Below, piece by piece: positions 26,222-34,657 of a stretch of 64,000 bases of DNA. Made by a program: the position numbers and the translations under genes. This DNA comes from Paenimyroides ummariense (GTDB lineage: Bacteria; Bacteroidota; Bacteroidia; Flavobacteriales; Flavobacteriaceae). Each line of letters begins with the position of its first letter. Position 1 is the stretch's first letter. The notes beneath the pieces are model-generated. The model saw only the letters and a program-made list of their open reading frames with translations, was not told the DNA's origin and did not search any database. Location: assembly GCF_900115115.1 (NCBI RefSeq), contig NZ_FOVI01000005.1:62001-126000 (forward strand), given 5' to 3'.

Positions 26222-28042
26222 ATGTTCATTTGGGAAAAAGGAAGTTTGAATGATGAGCAAGAAGTTGCAATCTTGGAGAAAGATAGTGTACTCTTGATTG
26301 CCTGTCCTGGTAGTGGAAAAACGAGAACGCTTACATACAAAATCGCTTACGAATTAAGCAGGCTAAATTCCAATAAAGAGTTCGTTATTGCAATTACATA
26401 CACGAATAACGCTGCTGATGAAATTAAAGAACGGGTTGAATTATTGGGGGTTGATACTACACAATTATGGATTGGTACAATTCACTCATTCTGTATGGAA
26501 TGGATATTAAAGCCTTACCATCTGTATTCTGAAAGGTTGAAAAACGGGTTTAAAGTTTGTAATTCCTTTGATACTGAAAAGCTCCTAACCGAATTATGCA
26601 AAAAATATAGCAATCCAAAAGTTACTTTTTATGATTTTCAATATTATGCTACCATAAATGGTACATATAAGTTTACATCAAAAAATAGTAATCAGAATAA
26701 GCATATCAAAGCTATTCTTCAAGAATATTTCGGAATATTAAAAGAGAATAATCAATTGGATTTTGAGCAGATACTTTTTTATGCTTATGAATTATTGAAA
26801 TCAAAGCCAATCATTTGTACCGTCTTATGCAAATTATTTCCATTTATTTTGATTGATGAATATCAAGATACTAAAGAGATACAATACCATATAATATCAA
26901 AAATATTAAGTGCAAACAAAGGGTGTTCAAAAACATTAATTGTTGGCGACCCTAACCAATCTATTTATCATTCTTTAGGTGGTTATCCGATGCCAAAGGA
27001 TGATTTGGAAAAACTTTTGGGGTTTAACTTGATACAGTTGAGTTTAGACAAAAATTACAGGTCATCTGAAACCATAATAAATTACTTCGATTATTATAAA
27101 ACATTTGCTACCCCTATTATAGCATTCGGAAACGAAAAAGATTATAATAGTTTAATCACATATAACTTATCGGTTTCGTTAGATAATTTGATAGAAGAAA
27201 TTGCAAAATTGATTTTGTTTAATGTCCGTGAAGCCGGAATTAGCCCTAATGAAATTTGTATTGCAGCACCTCAATGGGTTCAGATTGCAAGTATTACAAG
27301 GAAGCTAATGATTAGACTTCCGGATTTTAGTTTTGACGGACCCGGTATGGCTCCGTTTTCACGGGACATTGAGAATTTTTGGTTTAAAGTTGCAAGAATT
27401 GTTTTGACAGAACCATCGCCCTATATGTACGTTCGTCGTTTACGTTGGAGTAAAGAAGTTTTGAACGAACTTGATGCTGCGGGAGTAGATGTATCAAACT
27501 TATCAAACAAAGAGTTTTTGAAAATCTGCAATTCAATTGAAGTGAATGAAAATGATGGTTTAACCTACTTACGTTCTTTCTTTGAAAGAATTTGTGAAAG
27601 CCTGAAAATACAAATTCAGAATTTCCCGTTACTTGAAGAACATCACACATCATTTTTTGCAAGTTCTGAAAATAGAATACAAAGGCTTATTGACGAGGGA
27701 AATCCATTTATTGGAGAGATTGAAAATTTTAGAAAAGTTTTCAGGCAAAGAGATGGTATAACCGTTTCAACTATTCACGGCGTAAAGGGAGAGGAATATG
27801 ATACAGTAATAGGTTTTGCTCTTCTTAATGATTATGTCCCACACTTCAATGATACAAACGGTTACGAAAATTCTAAAAAATTACTTTACGTTTTAGCTTC
27901 AAGAGCAAGAAAAAATTTACACTTAATCTCTGAAACGTCAAGAGGGATAAATTATTACAATCCTGAAGGGAAAAGCCCTACACCTCATTTGCTCGAATAT
28001 AATTATGAATATTCGATTGTTGCTCTTGACAATTCCGATTGA
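26222..28042 (+). CDS. UvrD-like superfamily 1 helicase (GajB-like)
   Basis: Motifs seen are Walker A ACPGSGKT (27-34), motif II LIDEYQDT (about 210), motif III VGDPNQSIYH (about 241), motif IV region with DKNYRSS (about 279) and the TIHGVKGEEYDTV motif (about 517). It starts 3 bp after the OLD nuclease gene. In Gabija the helicase partner is activated by phage DNA termini and works with the nuclease; here that role is inferred from gene pairing. It is the last gene of the island and faces traD. Confidence 0.82.
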   Translation: MFIWEKGSLNDEQEVAILEKDSVLLIACPGSGKTRTLTYKIAYELSRLNSNKEFVIAITYTNNAADEIKERVELLGVDTTQLWIGTIHSFCMEWILKPYHLYSERLKNGFKVCNSFDTEKLLTELCKKYSNPKVTFYDFQYYATINGTYKFTSKNSNQNKHIKAILQEYFGILKENNQLDFEQILFYAYELLKSKPIICTVLCKLFPFILIDEYQDTKEIQYHIISKILSANKGCSKTLIVGDPNQSIYHSLGGYPMPKDDLEKLLGFNLIQLSLDKNYRSSETIINYFDYYKTFATPIIAFGNEKDYNSLITYNLSVSLDNLIEEIAKLILFNVREAGISPNEICIAAPQWVQIASITRKLMIRLPDFSFDGPGMAPFSRDIENFWFKVARIVLTEPSPYMYVRRLRWSKEVLNELDAAGVDVSNLSNKEFLKICNSIEVNENDGLTYLRSFFERICESLKIQIQNFPLLEEHHTSFFASSENRIQRLIDEGNPFIGEIENFRKVFRQRDGITVSTIHGVKGEEYDTVIGFALLNDYVPHFNDTNGYENSKKLLYVLASRARKNLHLISETSRGINYYNPEGKSPTPHLLEYNYEYSIVALDNSD

Positions 28043-28068
28043 ATAAATAACAAAAGGAAGCCGTCTTT

Positions 28069-28704
28069 TCAGACAAACTCCCCAATGTCAAAATCACCCA
28101 AATTACTTTTCCGCAAGGTGGAAGAACTGTCGTCGCTTTCAGATGAAAGTGTGCTATCCAAAAGCTCGGCAATTTTTCGGGAAGCACCCTCAATGGAATT
28201 TTCCAGTAAGCTGAATAATTCGGTTCCCTGTAATTTCTGAACTATGGCTACCGCTGTTTCCTTTTGAGCCTGTTCCAAATTCTCTTTTTGGAGCAATGCC
28301 CCTACGGAGCTTAGTTCGTCATAGGTAACCCCTTGGGCAAAACCGTTATCGCCACCGGATATTCCGTACCTGTTCCATTCTTCTTCCTCTTCTTCCAAAT
28401 CAGGCATATTGCTGAAAACTTCGTCCAGTTCTTCCTGCGGAATTTGAATGCTGACGTTTTCGTTTTCGTCGTATTCGATGTCTAAATTATCAGGGTTTAT
28501 CTCCGGTTCCGTTATTTGGCTGTCATTGGCAGTGTTTGGCACTGAAAGGCTTCTTACTGGCTTGGGTTGCCCCATAATATCGGGCAGGTTCGGGTTAACT
28601 TTTTCCTGTTTGGACTTTTGCTCCGACCTTTTATGAATTACAATCTTATCCTGCAAAAGCAGGACAATGACTATCAGCAGGCAAATCACAATTACTATTT
28701 CCAT
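28069..28704 (-). CDS. traD: conjugal transfer protein TraD-type
   Basis: One N-terminal transmembrane helix (MEIVIVICLLIVIVLLL) is followed by a highly acidic, low-complexity cytoplasmic region and a helical C-terminal part. Position downstream of the DUF3408 gene fits the TraC/TraD slot of CTnDOT-type operons. Its coding sequence contains a phased GCCA array (28517-28551). In a standard element traE would follow; here the defence island begins 27 bp after its stop. Confidence 0.65.
   Translation of the reverse strand: MEIVIVICLLIVIVLLLQDKIVIHKRSEQKSKQEKVNPNLPDIMGQPKPVRSLSVPNTANDSQITEPEINPDNLDIEYDENENVSIQIPQEELDEVFSNMPDLEEEEEEWNRYGISGGDNGFAQGVTYDELSSVGALLQKENLEQAQKETAVAIVQKLQGTELFSLLENSIEGASRKIAELLDSTLSSESDDSSSTLRKSNLGDFDIGEFV
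28517..28551 (-). repeat. phased GCCA array h inside traD
   Basis: Plus-strand units TGGCT, TGGCA, TGGCA and AGGCT start at 28517, 28527, 28537 and 28547, exactly 10 bp apart. The minus strand therefore carries four GCCA-type units. It is the only array found within a coding region and points in the direction of transfer-gene transcription. Confidence 0.65.
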
Positions 28705-28715
28705 AATCAGATGCT

Positions 28716-29165
28716 TTAAAAAATGGGTTTAAACTTTTCGTTGAAATCATCGGTAATGGCTTTTTCAAACATTTCAAAATGATGTTCCAGTATGTTATCG
28801 AGATAGGCATACAGGGGTATAGCATCTTTACCGATTACCTGTACAATACGGGATAGCCGTTCGTGGTATTCCTGCCGGATATAGATACTTTTATCGCCCC
28901 GCTTTGTCATCGAATGGGTTTTCAAAAAGTGTTCGCCGTAGCTTCCGTCAAGGCTCTTCTTGGTACGGTTTCTTTCCCTTTGTACAGGTTTGCTTTGTGG
29001 TAATTCATCCTGCCTTACCTCGTTTTGTATTTCTTCCTTTTCCTGCTCTTCGGCAGGTTCAGGCGGTAGCTGCAAACCGTCCTTTTTAACGCCGTCTACC
29101 ATCAGGTTCATCATCAGCTCTTCGTTAATGTCCGGCGTAACTTTACGTTTATTATCTTTTTCCAT
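28716..29165 (-). CDS. DUF3408 transfer-region protein (TraB/TraC slot)
   Basis: A 149-residue protein with an acidic N-terminal half and a C-terminal domain containing KSIYIRQEYHERLSRIVQ and HHFEMFEKAI, as in DUF3408. The domain is ribbon-helix-helix-like and may bind DNA together with the ParA-like TraA encoded 4 bp upstream. Such ParA/small-DNA-binding pairs typically position DNA or the transfer complex. Confidence 0.75.
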   Translation of the reverse strand: MEKDNKRKVTPDINEELMMNLMVDGVKKDGLQLPPEPAEEQEKEEIQNEVRQDELPQSKPVQRERNRTKKSLDGSYGEHFLKTHSMTKRGDKSIYIRQEYHERLSRIVQVIGKDAIPLYAYLDNILEHHFEMFEKAITDDFNEKFKPIF

Positions 29166-29169
29166 AGCA

Positions 29170-29937
29170 CTACGATTGAATGATGTTTAAAAATTCGCTG
29201 ATGAACAGGTCTAACTGGCAGGCTTTCATCAAACGCTCATCAGGTGGCATTACGGTAGAACGGAAAACCGTTTTGCTGTCCGCTTCGCTTTCCTTGCGAA
29301 AACGGGTGCTGTTCTTGATTTGGCTTTGCATCAGGCTTAACCCCAGTTGCCCGATAAGCTGATTGTACACGTCATATAAGGGTGTGCTTTCCCTGCCGTC
29401 CACCTGGTTCCAAAACAGGTTAATGCTTTGTATGGAAGTTTCGCCTTTTTTCATAATCACGTCCTGTAAAAGCTGCGTGAAGATGAGCGTACTTTCCATT
29501 ACCACACGGTCTGCCGTGATAGGCGTAAAAATGTGGTGCATACCTGCCAACGCTTTCAGGATGCCGGGCGTGTTCACGGTTCCGGGCAGGTCGAAGAACA
29601 GCACATCAAGCGGAACGGGAGAAGTGTTTACAAATTCGTGCGCCGCATCGAGTACGCTATCCGCTTTGTGCTGCATAATGGGATAGGCTTTTTTGTTGAT
29701 GGTGGTAAACTGCTTATACGCCAGTTTTTTCAACGCCTCATTTTCCATTACCATTGCCAAATCACGGGTTTTCATTTTCATCAGGCTGTGCTGGGGAAAA
29801 TCCGCATCAAATACGGCTACGTTGTAGCCCAACCGATAGTGCATCGTACTGGCGACAAGCGTAGTAAATGTGCTTTTGCCAACACCGCCTTTTTGAGAAG
29901 AAAAGGCGACAAACAGAGGTTTCTTTTTTGTGTCCAT
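29170..29937 (-). CDS. traA: ParA-family ATPase TraA
   Basis: A deviant Walker A KGGVGKST lies at residues 16-23, and the switch regions include FDADFPQHS and FFDLPGTV, as in MinD/ParA ATPases. This is TraA of CTnDOT-type ICEs, usually the first gene of the tra operon. It is preceded by 760 bp without a convincing gene, where the transfer origin probably lies. Confidence 0.88.
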   Translation of the reverse strand: MDTKKKPLFVAFSSQKGGVGKSTFTTLVASTMHYRLGYNVAVFDADFPQHSLMKMKTRDLAMVMENEALKKLAYKQFTTINKKAYPIMQHKADSVLDAAHEFVNTSPVPLDVLFFDLPGTVNTPGILKALAGMHHIFTPITADRVVMESTLIFTQLLQDVIMKKGETSIQSINLFWNQVDGRESTPLYDVYNQLIGQLGLSLMQSQIKNSTRFRKESEADSKTVFRSTVMPPDERLMKACQLDLFISEFLNIIQS

Positions 29938-30192
29938 ATTTTTAAAATTTAAAGTTTACATCTTACTGGTTTCAGTCTTGCAGGCTTTCAGCCGTGCAGT
30001 CCTGATTTCGTGCTGTCTTTCTTACAGGATAGCTATCAGGCTTGCCTGCGGGAATTGCTGATTGCCTGCTTTCCTGCCGTACAGCAGCAATGCTTTCATT
30101 CAGGCATCCTATCAGACGGGATTGCGTTCTTGCATTCGTTCCGTTCGTCATTCCATCTATCACGCAGGCGTGATGGTCTGATAGCAGGCTGT

Positions 30193-30250
30193 TACGCTTT
30201 CCGTCATTCCTGCGCTCTTGCTTTCTTGCATTCCTGCAATCTTGCAGGCA
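30193..30250 (-). repeat. degenerate 8-bp tandem repeat tract
   Basis: On the minus strand consecutive octamers follow a GAAWGCAR pattern: GATTGCAG, GAATGCAA, GAAAGCAA, GAGCGCAG, GAATGACG, GAAAGCGT. Similar words recur further along to about 30115. It lies upstream of traA. Confidence 0.5.
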
Positions 30251-30366
30251 GGATAACCTGCCATCTTGAATGTGTGCCGTCTGCTCGTCCTGAAGCACGG
30301 GCTGTCTGCCTGCCTGCCAACATTCAGGGACAAAGAACTCATCAAATTCATTCGGTTGTATAGCGG

Positions 30367-30401
30367 TGGCAGTGTTTGGCGTTCAGAGGCAGCATTTGGC
30401 A
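30367..30401 (-). repeat. phased GCCA array c in the traA-mob region
   Basis: Plus-strand units TGGCA, TGGCG, AGGCA and TGGCA start at 30367, 30377, 30387 and 30397. The 20-bp super-repeat (TTTGGC at 30375 and 30395) is especially clear. It reads towards traA, 430 bp away. Confidence 0.8.
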
Positions 30402-30497
30402 CTGTGGTACAGTGCAACGCTATCGTAAACAGGTCTTTACTTTGTATTGTGATTTTTATTAACGGATTTATGCAAAAGTCTTTCGACATATCAGGGG

Positions 30498-30534
30498 GTA
30501 ACGGGAACGGCATCGAGCCGTTTTTCCCTGTTAC
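30498..30534. repeat. inverted repeat 1 of candidate oriT
   Basis: GTAAC-GGGAA-CGGC pairs with GCCG-TTCCC-GTTAC around the loop ATCGA, giving 14 paired positions with small bulges. It is the first of a series of hairpins before mobA. Confidence 0.6.
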
Positions 30535-30540
30535 ATTCAA

Positions 30541-30579
30541 TCCGTCCCGCAGGGCGGATTTTTGTGTTCACCGGAACAC
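30541..30579. repeat. inverted repeats 2 and 3 of candidate oriT
   Basis: TCCGTCC pairs with GGGCGGA (one mismatch; 30541-30558) and is followed by five T. Next GTGTTC and GAACAC (30564-30579) pair perfectly around ACCG. Confidence 0.5.
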
Positions 30580-30580
30580 G

Positions 30581-30634
30581 GCAAGTTGTGTTTTGAGCAT
30601 CTCGGAATGATTTCCGATGCTCAAAACAACTTGC
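30581..30634. repeat. long inverted repeat 4 of candidate oriT
   Basis: GCAAGTTG...TTTTGAGCATC...GGAA (30581-30607) pairs with TTCC-GATGCTCAAAA-CAACTTGC (30612-30634): 23 base pairs with two 2-nt bulges and a short loop. It is the strongest hairpin in the window and lies 68 bp before mobA, so it may mark the relaxase recognition site. Confidence 0.65.
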
Positions 30635-30701
30635 CCTTTGCAGGGGGCAGAAAACACCTTCCGAAGTCAGGGTTTTGTATGGATTTTAAAATGGATTAGT
30701 G

Positions 30702-31133
30702 ATGAACGATAACAACAGAAAGCAATTGAAAAAGACCGGACGCCGCCCTAAAGAAGACCCGGCGACAATCCGCTATACAATTTCCTTTAATGCGCAGGAA
30801 CACGCCCGCTTTCTTGCTCTTTTTGATAAATCAAGTATGCAGGTAAAAGCGCATTTTATAACGTCCTGCATCTTTGACAAGACCATAAAGACCATTAAGA
30901 TTGACAAGGGAACGGTTGATTTCTATATGCGGCTGACCTCTTTTCACAGCCAGTTCCGTTCCATTGGCGTGAACTATAACCAAATTGTAAAGCTGCTCTA
31001 CAAGAATTTTTCCGAGAAAAAAGCCGCAGCATTTCTGTACAAACTGGAAAAACAGACGGCAGAAATGGTGGTGCTATGTCAAAAAATTATCCAAATAAGC
31101 GAGGAATTTGAAGCCAAACACCTGAAAAAATAG
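30702..31133 (+). CDS. mobA: mobilisation accessory protein MobA
   Basis: The basic N-terminus (KKTGRRPKEDPATIRYTISF) is followed by a ribbon-helix-helix-like region and helices, as in the small MobA/MobC relaxosome proteins of Bacteroidota elements. These bind oriT and load the relaxase. ATG 30702 is preferred over the GTG one codon earlier. The relaxase gene follows by 8 bp. Confidence 0.8.
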   Translation: MNDNNRKQLKKTGRRPKEDPATIRYTISFNAQEHARFLALFDKSSMQVKAHFITSCIFDKTIKTIKIDKGTVDFYMRLTSFHSQFRSIGVNYNQIVKLLYKNFSEKKAAAFLYKLEKQTAEMVVLCQKIIQISEEFEAKHLKK

Positions 31134-31141
31134 CGGTAGAA

Positions 31142-32428
31142 ATGATAGCAAAAATTGGAAGAAGTGCAAATTTATACGGGGCATTGGCGTACAATCAGCT
31201 TAAAGTAGAGAATGAAAACGGACAGATTTTATTCGCCAATAAGATGATTGAAAACGCAAGCGGTCATTATTCTGTTGCACAATTAGCCCAATCTTTTGCG
31301 TCTTACCTAATAGCCAACCGTAATACCGAGAAACATACGTTGCATATTTCGCTCAATCCTGACCCAAACGACAAGGTAAGTGATGATAAGTTTCGGGAAA
31401 TGGCAGAACAGTATATGCGGGAAATGGGTTACGGCGAACAGCCTTTTGTCGTATTCAAACATACCGATATTGACCGCAGCCATATACACATTGTATCGGT
31501 TTGCGTGGACGAGCAGGGCAAAAAGATTTCGGACAAATTCGAGAGAATGCGGTCTATGAATGTATGCCGTGAATTGGAAAGAAAGTACGGATTGATACCC
31601 GCAACGGATAAGGAGCGCAGCCAAACAGATAAGGTTTTCCGTCCGGTAGATTATCGGGCAGGCGATGTAAAAAGTCAAATCGCTTCAGTTGTTCGCCACC
31701 TGCCGAACTATTACCAATACCAAACGTTGGGCGAATACAATGCCCTGCTTTCCTTGTTCAATATTACCACCGAGAAAATCGAGGGCGAATTGCAAGGAAA
31801 AATGCAGCAGGGCTTATTATATATTCCATTGAATGAAAAAGGCGAAAGAGCCGGGCATCCGTTCAAGGCTTCGCTGTTTGGAAAGAGCGCAGGGCTTCTG
31901 GCTTTGGAATTGCATTTTGCGAAATGCAAAACCGCTTTGAAAGATAACCCTACCAAACAAAGCCTAAAATCTGCTGTTACCATTGCCCTGAAAACCACGG
32001 GCAATGAGCAGGCTTTTAAGAAGCAATTAGTAGAACAGGGCATTAACGTAGTGGTACGCAGGAATGATACAGGGCGCATTTATGGTATCACATTTATTGA
32101 CCACAATTCCAAAGTGGTTTGGAACGGTTCACGTTTGGCAACAGAACTTTCTGCCAACACCTTTAATGATTATTGGAACAATAACATCAAACCCGATATT
32201 AAGGAACCTGTCGTTTCACAACCCAAACTATCCACATCAAATGATGCGGATCTTCCTACGGAAGAACCACACCATTTGTTCGACTTCTTAACTACGGACA
32301 AACACGAAGACGGTTTGATTGAAGCACTGGGCGGCTTATTGCCCGAAGCCCAGGGCGAAGATTACGAAGAACAGGACTTTGCCAATAAGATGAAGAAGAA
32401 GCGCAAACGCCAAAGAGGTCAGCAATAA
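31142..32428 (+). CDS. mobB: relaxase MobB
   Basis: A relaxase/mobilisation nuclease domain spans about residues 1-160. It has the N-terminal Tyr region (SANLYGALAYNQ) and the metal-binding HIHIVSV motif at about 118-124, after FKHTDIDRS. It would nick oriT and stay bound to the transferred strand. The C-terminal 110 residues are charged and end in a basic KKRKRQRGQQ. It is the middle gene of the mobABC operon. Confidence 0.88.
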   Translation: MIAKIGRSANLYGALAYNQLKVENENGQILFANKMIENASGHYSVAQLAQSFASYLIANRNTEKHTLHISLNPDPNDKVSDDKFREMAEQYMREMGYGEQPFVVFKHTDIDRSHIHIVSVCVDEQGKKISDKFERMRSMNVCRELERKYGLIPATDKERSQTDKVFRPVDYRAGDVKSQIASVVRHLPNYYQYQTLGEYNALLSLFNITTEKIEGELQGKMQQGLLYIPLNEKGERAGHPFKASLFGKSAGLLALELHFAKCKTALKDNPTKQSLKSAVTIALKTTGNEQAFKKQLVEQGINVVVRRNDTGRIYGITFIDHNSKVVWNGSRLATELSANTFNDYWNNNIKPDIKEPVVSQPKLSTSNDADLPTEEPHHLFDFLTTDKHEDGLIEALGGLLPEAQGEDYEEQDFANKMKKKRKRQRGQQ

Positions 32429-32433
32429 TATTT

Positions 32434-32468
32434 AGCCAAACACTGCCACAGAACGCCACTGGCTGCCA
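32434..32468 (+). repeat. phased GCCA array g upstream of mobC
   Basis: Plus-strand units AGCCA, TGCCA, CGCCA and TGCCA start at 32434, 32444, 32454 and 32464, exactly 10 bp apart. It is the only array reading on the plus strand and is followed after 62 bp by the only plus-strand gene with an array directly upstream, mobC. Confidence 0.8.
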
Positions 32469-32529
32469 CATTCTTAGAGCCACTCCATAGAGCCTTTAAA
32501 TTCACGCCCGAACATTAAAACTTAAAATA

Positions 32530-34530
32530 ATGCAGGGAGAAGACGATTTAAGAGGGCTTGCCAAGATAATGGCTTTTATGCGGGCAGTCAGTATTCTTTT
32601 GGTGCTGATGCACCTTTATTGGTTCTGCTACGGTTTCTTTTTAGAACGTGGTTGGACGTTGGAAGTAATTAACAAGATATTAGGCAATTTCGACCGGACG
32701 GCGGGCTTGTTTTCACATACCCTTTATACTAAAGCATTTGCTTTGGTTTTACTGGCTTTAAGCTGTTTAGGAACAAAGGGCGTAAAGAACGAGAAGATAA
32801 CCTGGTCTAAAATTTACGTGGTTTTGGGCGTTGGTTTTGTGCTGTTTTTCCTGAACACACCGTTGCTAAAGCTATCTCCGGCAACAGGCACATTTCTGTA
32901 TATGCTTACTAACTCATTAGGTTACATCGCCTTGCTGATGGCAGGCGTATGGATGAGCAGATTACTGAAAAACAATTTAATGGACGATGTTTTCAATAAC
33001 GAAAACGAGAGCTTTCAACAGGAAACTAAGTTGATGGAAAACGAGTATTCCGTCAACCTGCCCACCAAATTTTACTACAAAGGCAAATGGAACAACGGCT
33101 GGATAAACATTGTAAATCCATTCAGGGCATCAATCGTGTTGGGTACTCCGGGTTCAGGTAAATCTTATGCTATTGTAAACAACTACATCAAGCAGCAAAT
33201 TGAAAAAGGCTTTAGTATGTACATCTACGACTTCAAGTTTGACGACCTTTCGACTATCGCCTACAATCACTTACTGAAGCATCGGGATAAGTACAAAGTA
33301 CAGCCGAAATTTTATGTGATAAATTTTGACGACCCACGCAAGAGCCACCGATGTAATCCACTAAATCCTGATTTTATGACGGACATTTCAGATGCTTACG
33401 AAGCGGCATATACGATAATGCTAAACCTCAACAGGTCGTGGATACAGAAGCAAGGCGATTTCTTCGTGGAAAGCCCAATTATTCTTTTAGCTGCCATTAT
33501 TTGGTATCTGAAAATCTACGATAACGGTAAGTATTGTACGTTCCCACACGCCATTGAATTATTGAATAAAAAGTATTCGGATGTGTTCACAATTTTAACC
33601 TCATACCCCGATTTGGAAAATTATTTGTCGCCCTTTATGGATGCGTGGCAAGGTGGCGCACAAGACCAGTTACAAGGTCAGATAGCATCGGCAAAAATCC
33701 CGTTATCAAGAATGATAAGCCCGCAATTGTATTGGGTAATGACGGGCGATGATTTTACACTTGACATCAACAACCCGAAAGAACCCAAAATTTTATGTGT
33801 AGGCAACAACCCCGACCGTCAAAATATTTATTCCGCAGCTTTGGGTTTATACAATTCAAGGATTGTAAAATTGATTAATAAAAAAGGACAGCTAAAGAGT
33901 TCCGTTATCATAGATGAGTTGCCCACAATTTATTTCAGAGGACTGGACAATCTTATCGCAACAGCGAGAAGTAATAAGGTAGCAGTATGCTTGGGCTTTC
34001 AGGATTTTTCGCAATTAACGAGGGATTACGGCGACAAAGAAAGCAAGGTTATTCAAAATACGGTAGGTAATATTTTTAGTGGTCAGGTGGTCGGCGAAAC
34101 GGCAAAAAGCCTTTCGGAACGCTTCGGTAAAGTATTGCAGAAACGTCAGAGTATGACCATTAACCGCAACGATAAATCTACCTCTATCTCCACACAGTTA
34201 GACAGTCTAATCCCTGCATCAAAAATCTCAACCTTAACACAGGGTATGTTTGTGGGTTCTGTATCAGATAACTTTGATGAACGTATTGAGCAGAAGATAT
34301 TTCACGCCGAAATCGTAGTAGATAATGAAAAGGTAGCCGCAGAAAGCAAAGCCTATCAGCCAATACCACAAATCCTTTATTTTGTAAATGAGCAGGGCGA
34401 GGATAAGATGAAGCAGGAAATTGAAAGTAATTACAAGCAGATAAAATCAGACATACTGAATATTGTTGTCAGTGAAATGGAGCGCATCAAGAATGACCCG
34501 AACTTACAGCATTTGGTACAGCAAGATTAA
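32530..34530 (+). CDS. mobC: type IV coupling protein MobC (VirD4/TraG-family)
   Basis: Several transmembrane helices occupy residues 15-155, followed by a cytoplasmic motor domain with Walker A LGTPGSGKS (about 203-211), Walker B SSVIIDELPT near 460 and the arginine-rich RSNKVAVCLGFQD region near 480. It links the relaxosome to the mating channel. It has its own phased array 62 bp upstream and ends in a strong terminator. Confidence 0.9.
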   Translation: MQGEDDLRGLAKIMAFMRAVSILLVLMHLYWFCYGFFLERGWTLEVINKILGNFDRTAGLFSHTLYTKAFALVLLALSCLGTKGVKNEKITWSKIYVVLGVGFVLFFLNTPLLKLSPATGTFLYMLTNSLGYIALLMAGVWMSRLLKNNLMDDVFNNENESFQQETKLMENEYSVNLPTKFYYKGKWNNGWINIVNPFRASIVLGTPGSGKSYAIVNNYIKQQIEKGFSMYIYDFKFDDLSTIAYNHLLKHRDKYKVQPKFYVINFDDPRKSHRCNPLNPDFMTDISDAYEAAYTIMLNLNRSWIQKQGDFFVESPIILLAAIIWYLKIYDNGKYCTFPHAIELLNKKYSDVFTILTSYPDLENYLSPFMDAWQGGAQDQLQGQIASAKIPLSRMISPQLYWVMTGDDFTLDINNPKEPKILCVGNNPDRQNIYSAALGLYNSRIVKLINKKGQLKSSVIIDELPTIYFRGLDNLIATARSNKVAVCLGFQDFSQLTRDYGDKESKVIQNTVGNIFSGQVVGETAKSLSERFGKVLQKRQSMTINRNDKSTSISTQLDSLIPASKISTLTQGMFVGSVSDNFDERIEQKIFHAEIVVDNEKVAAESKAYQPIPQILYFVNEQGEDKMKQEIESNYKQIKSDILNIVVSEMERIKNDPNLQHLVQQD

Positions 34531-34564
34531 AAACAAAGGGCTTTTTTAAGAAGCCCTTTGTTTT
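34530..34564. terminator. bidirectional terminator after mobC
   Basis: AAAACAAAGGGCTT (34530-34543) and AAGCCCTTTGTTTT (34551-34564) form a perfect 14-bp stem with T-rich ends on both strands. It overlaps the last base of the mobC stop codon. Confidence 0.9.
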
Positions 34565-34657
34565 ACAATTTAAGGAACAGTGTAACAGTTCAGCAACATA
34601 AAAGACAAGCAGTATTATATTGTATTTTTATAGAGCCGAATTTTTATTTTTTACATT

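Larger units (their letters stand above)
29938..30698. other. non-coding traA-mobA intergenic region, candidate oriT
   Basis: No convincing gene is present in these 760 bp. The half nearest traA (about 29980-30330) is low-complexity and rich in CTGC/GCAGG words, including an 8-bp periodic tract. The middle carries a phased GCCA array (30367-30401). The mob-proximal part carries four inverted repeats in a row (30498-30634). The divergent traA and mob transcripts flank it, which is where oriT is expected. Open frames here are built from the repeats and are discounted. Confidence 0.6.

Noticed and set aside
29972..30610. Four overlapping open frames of 108-126 codons in the traA-mobA region
   Set aside because: They are on both strands and built from CTGC/GCAGG-rich repeats and hairpins; no start signals and no domain-like composition.
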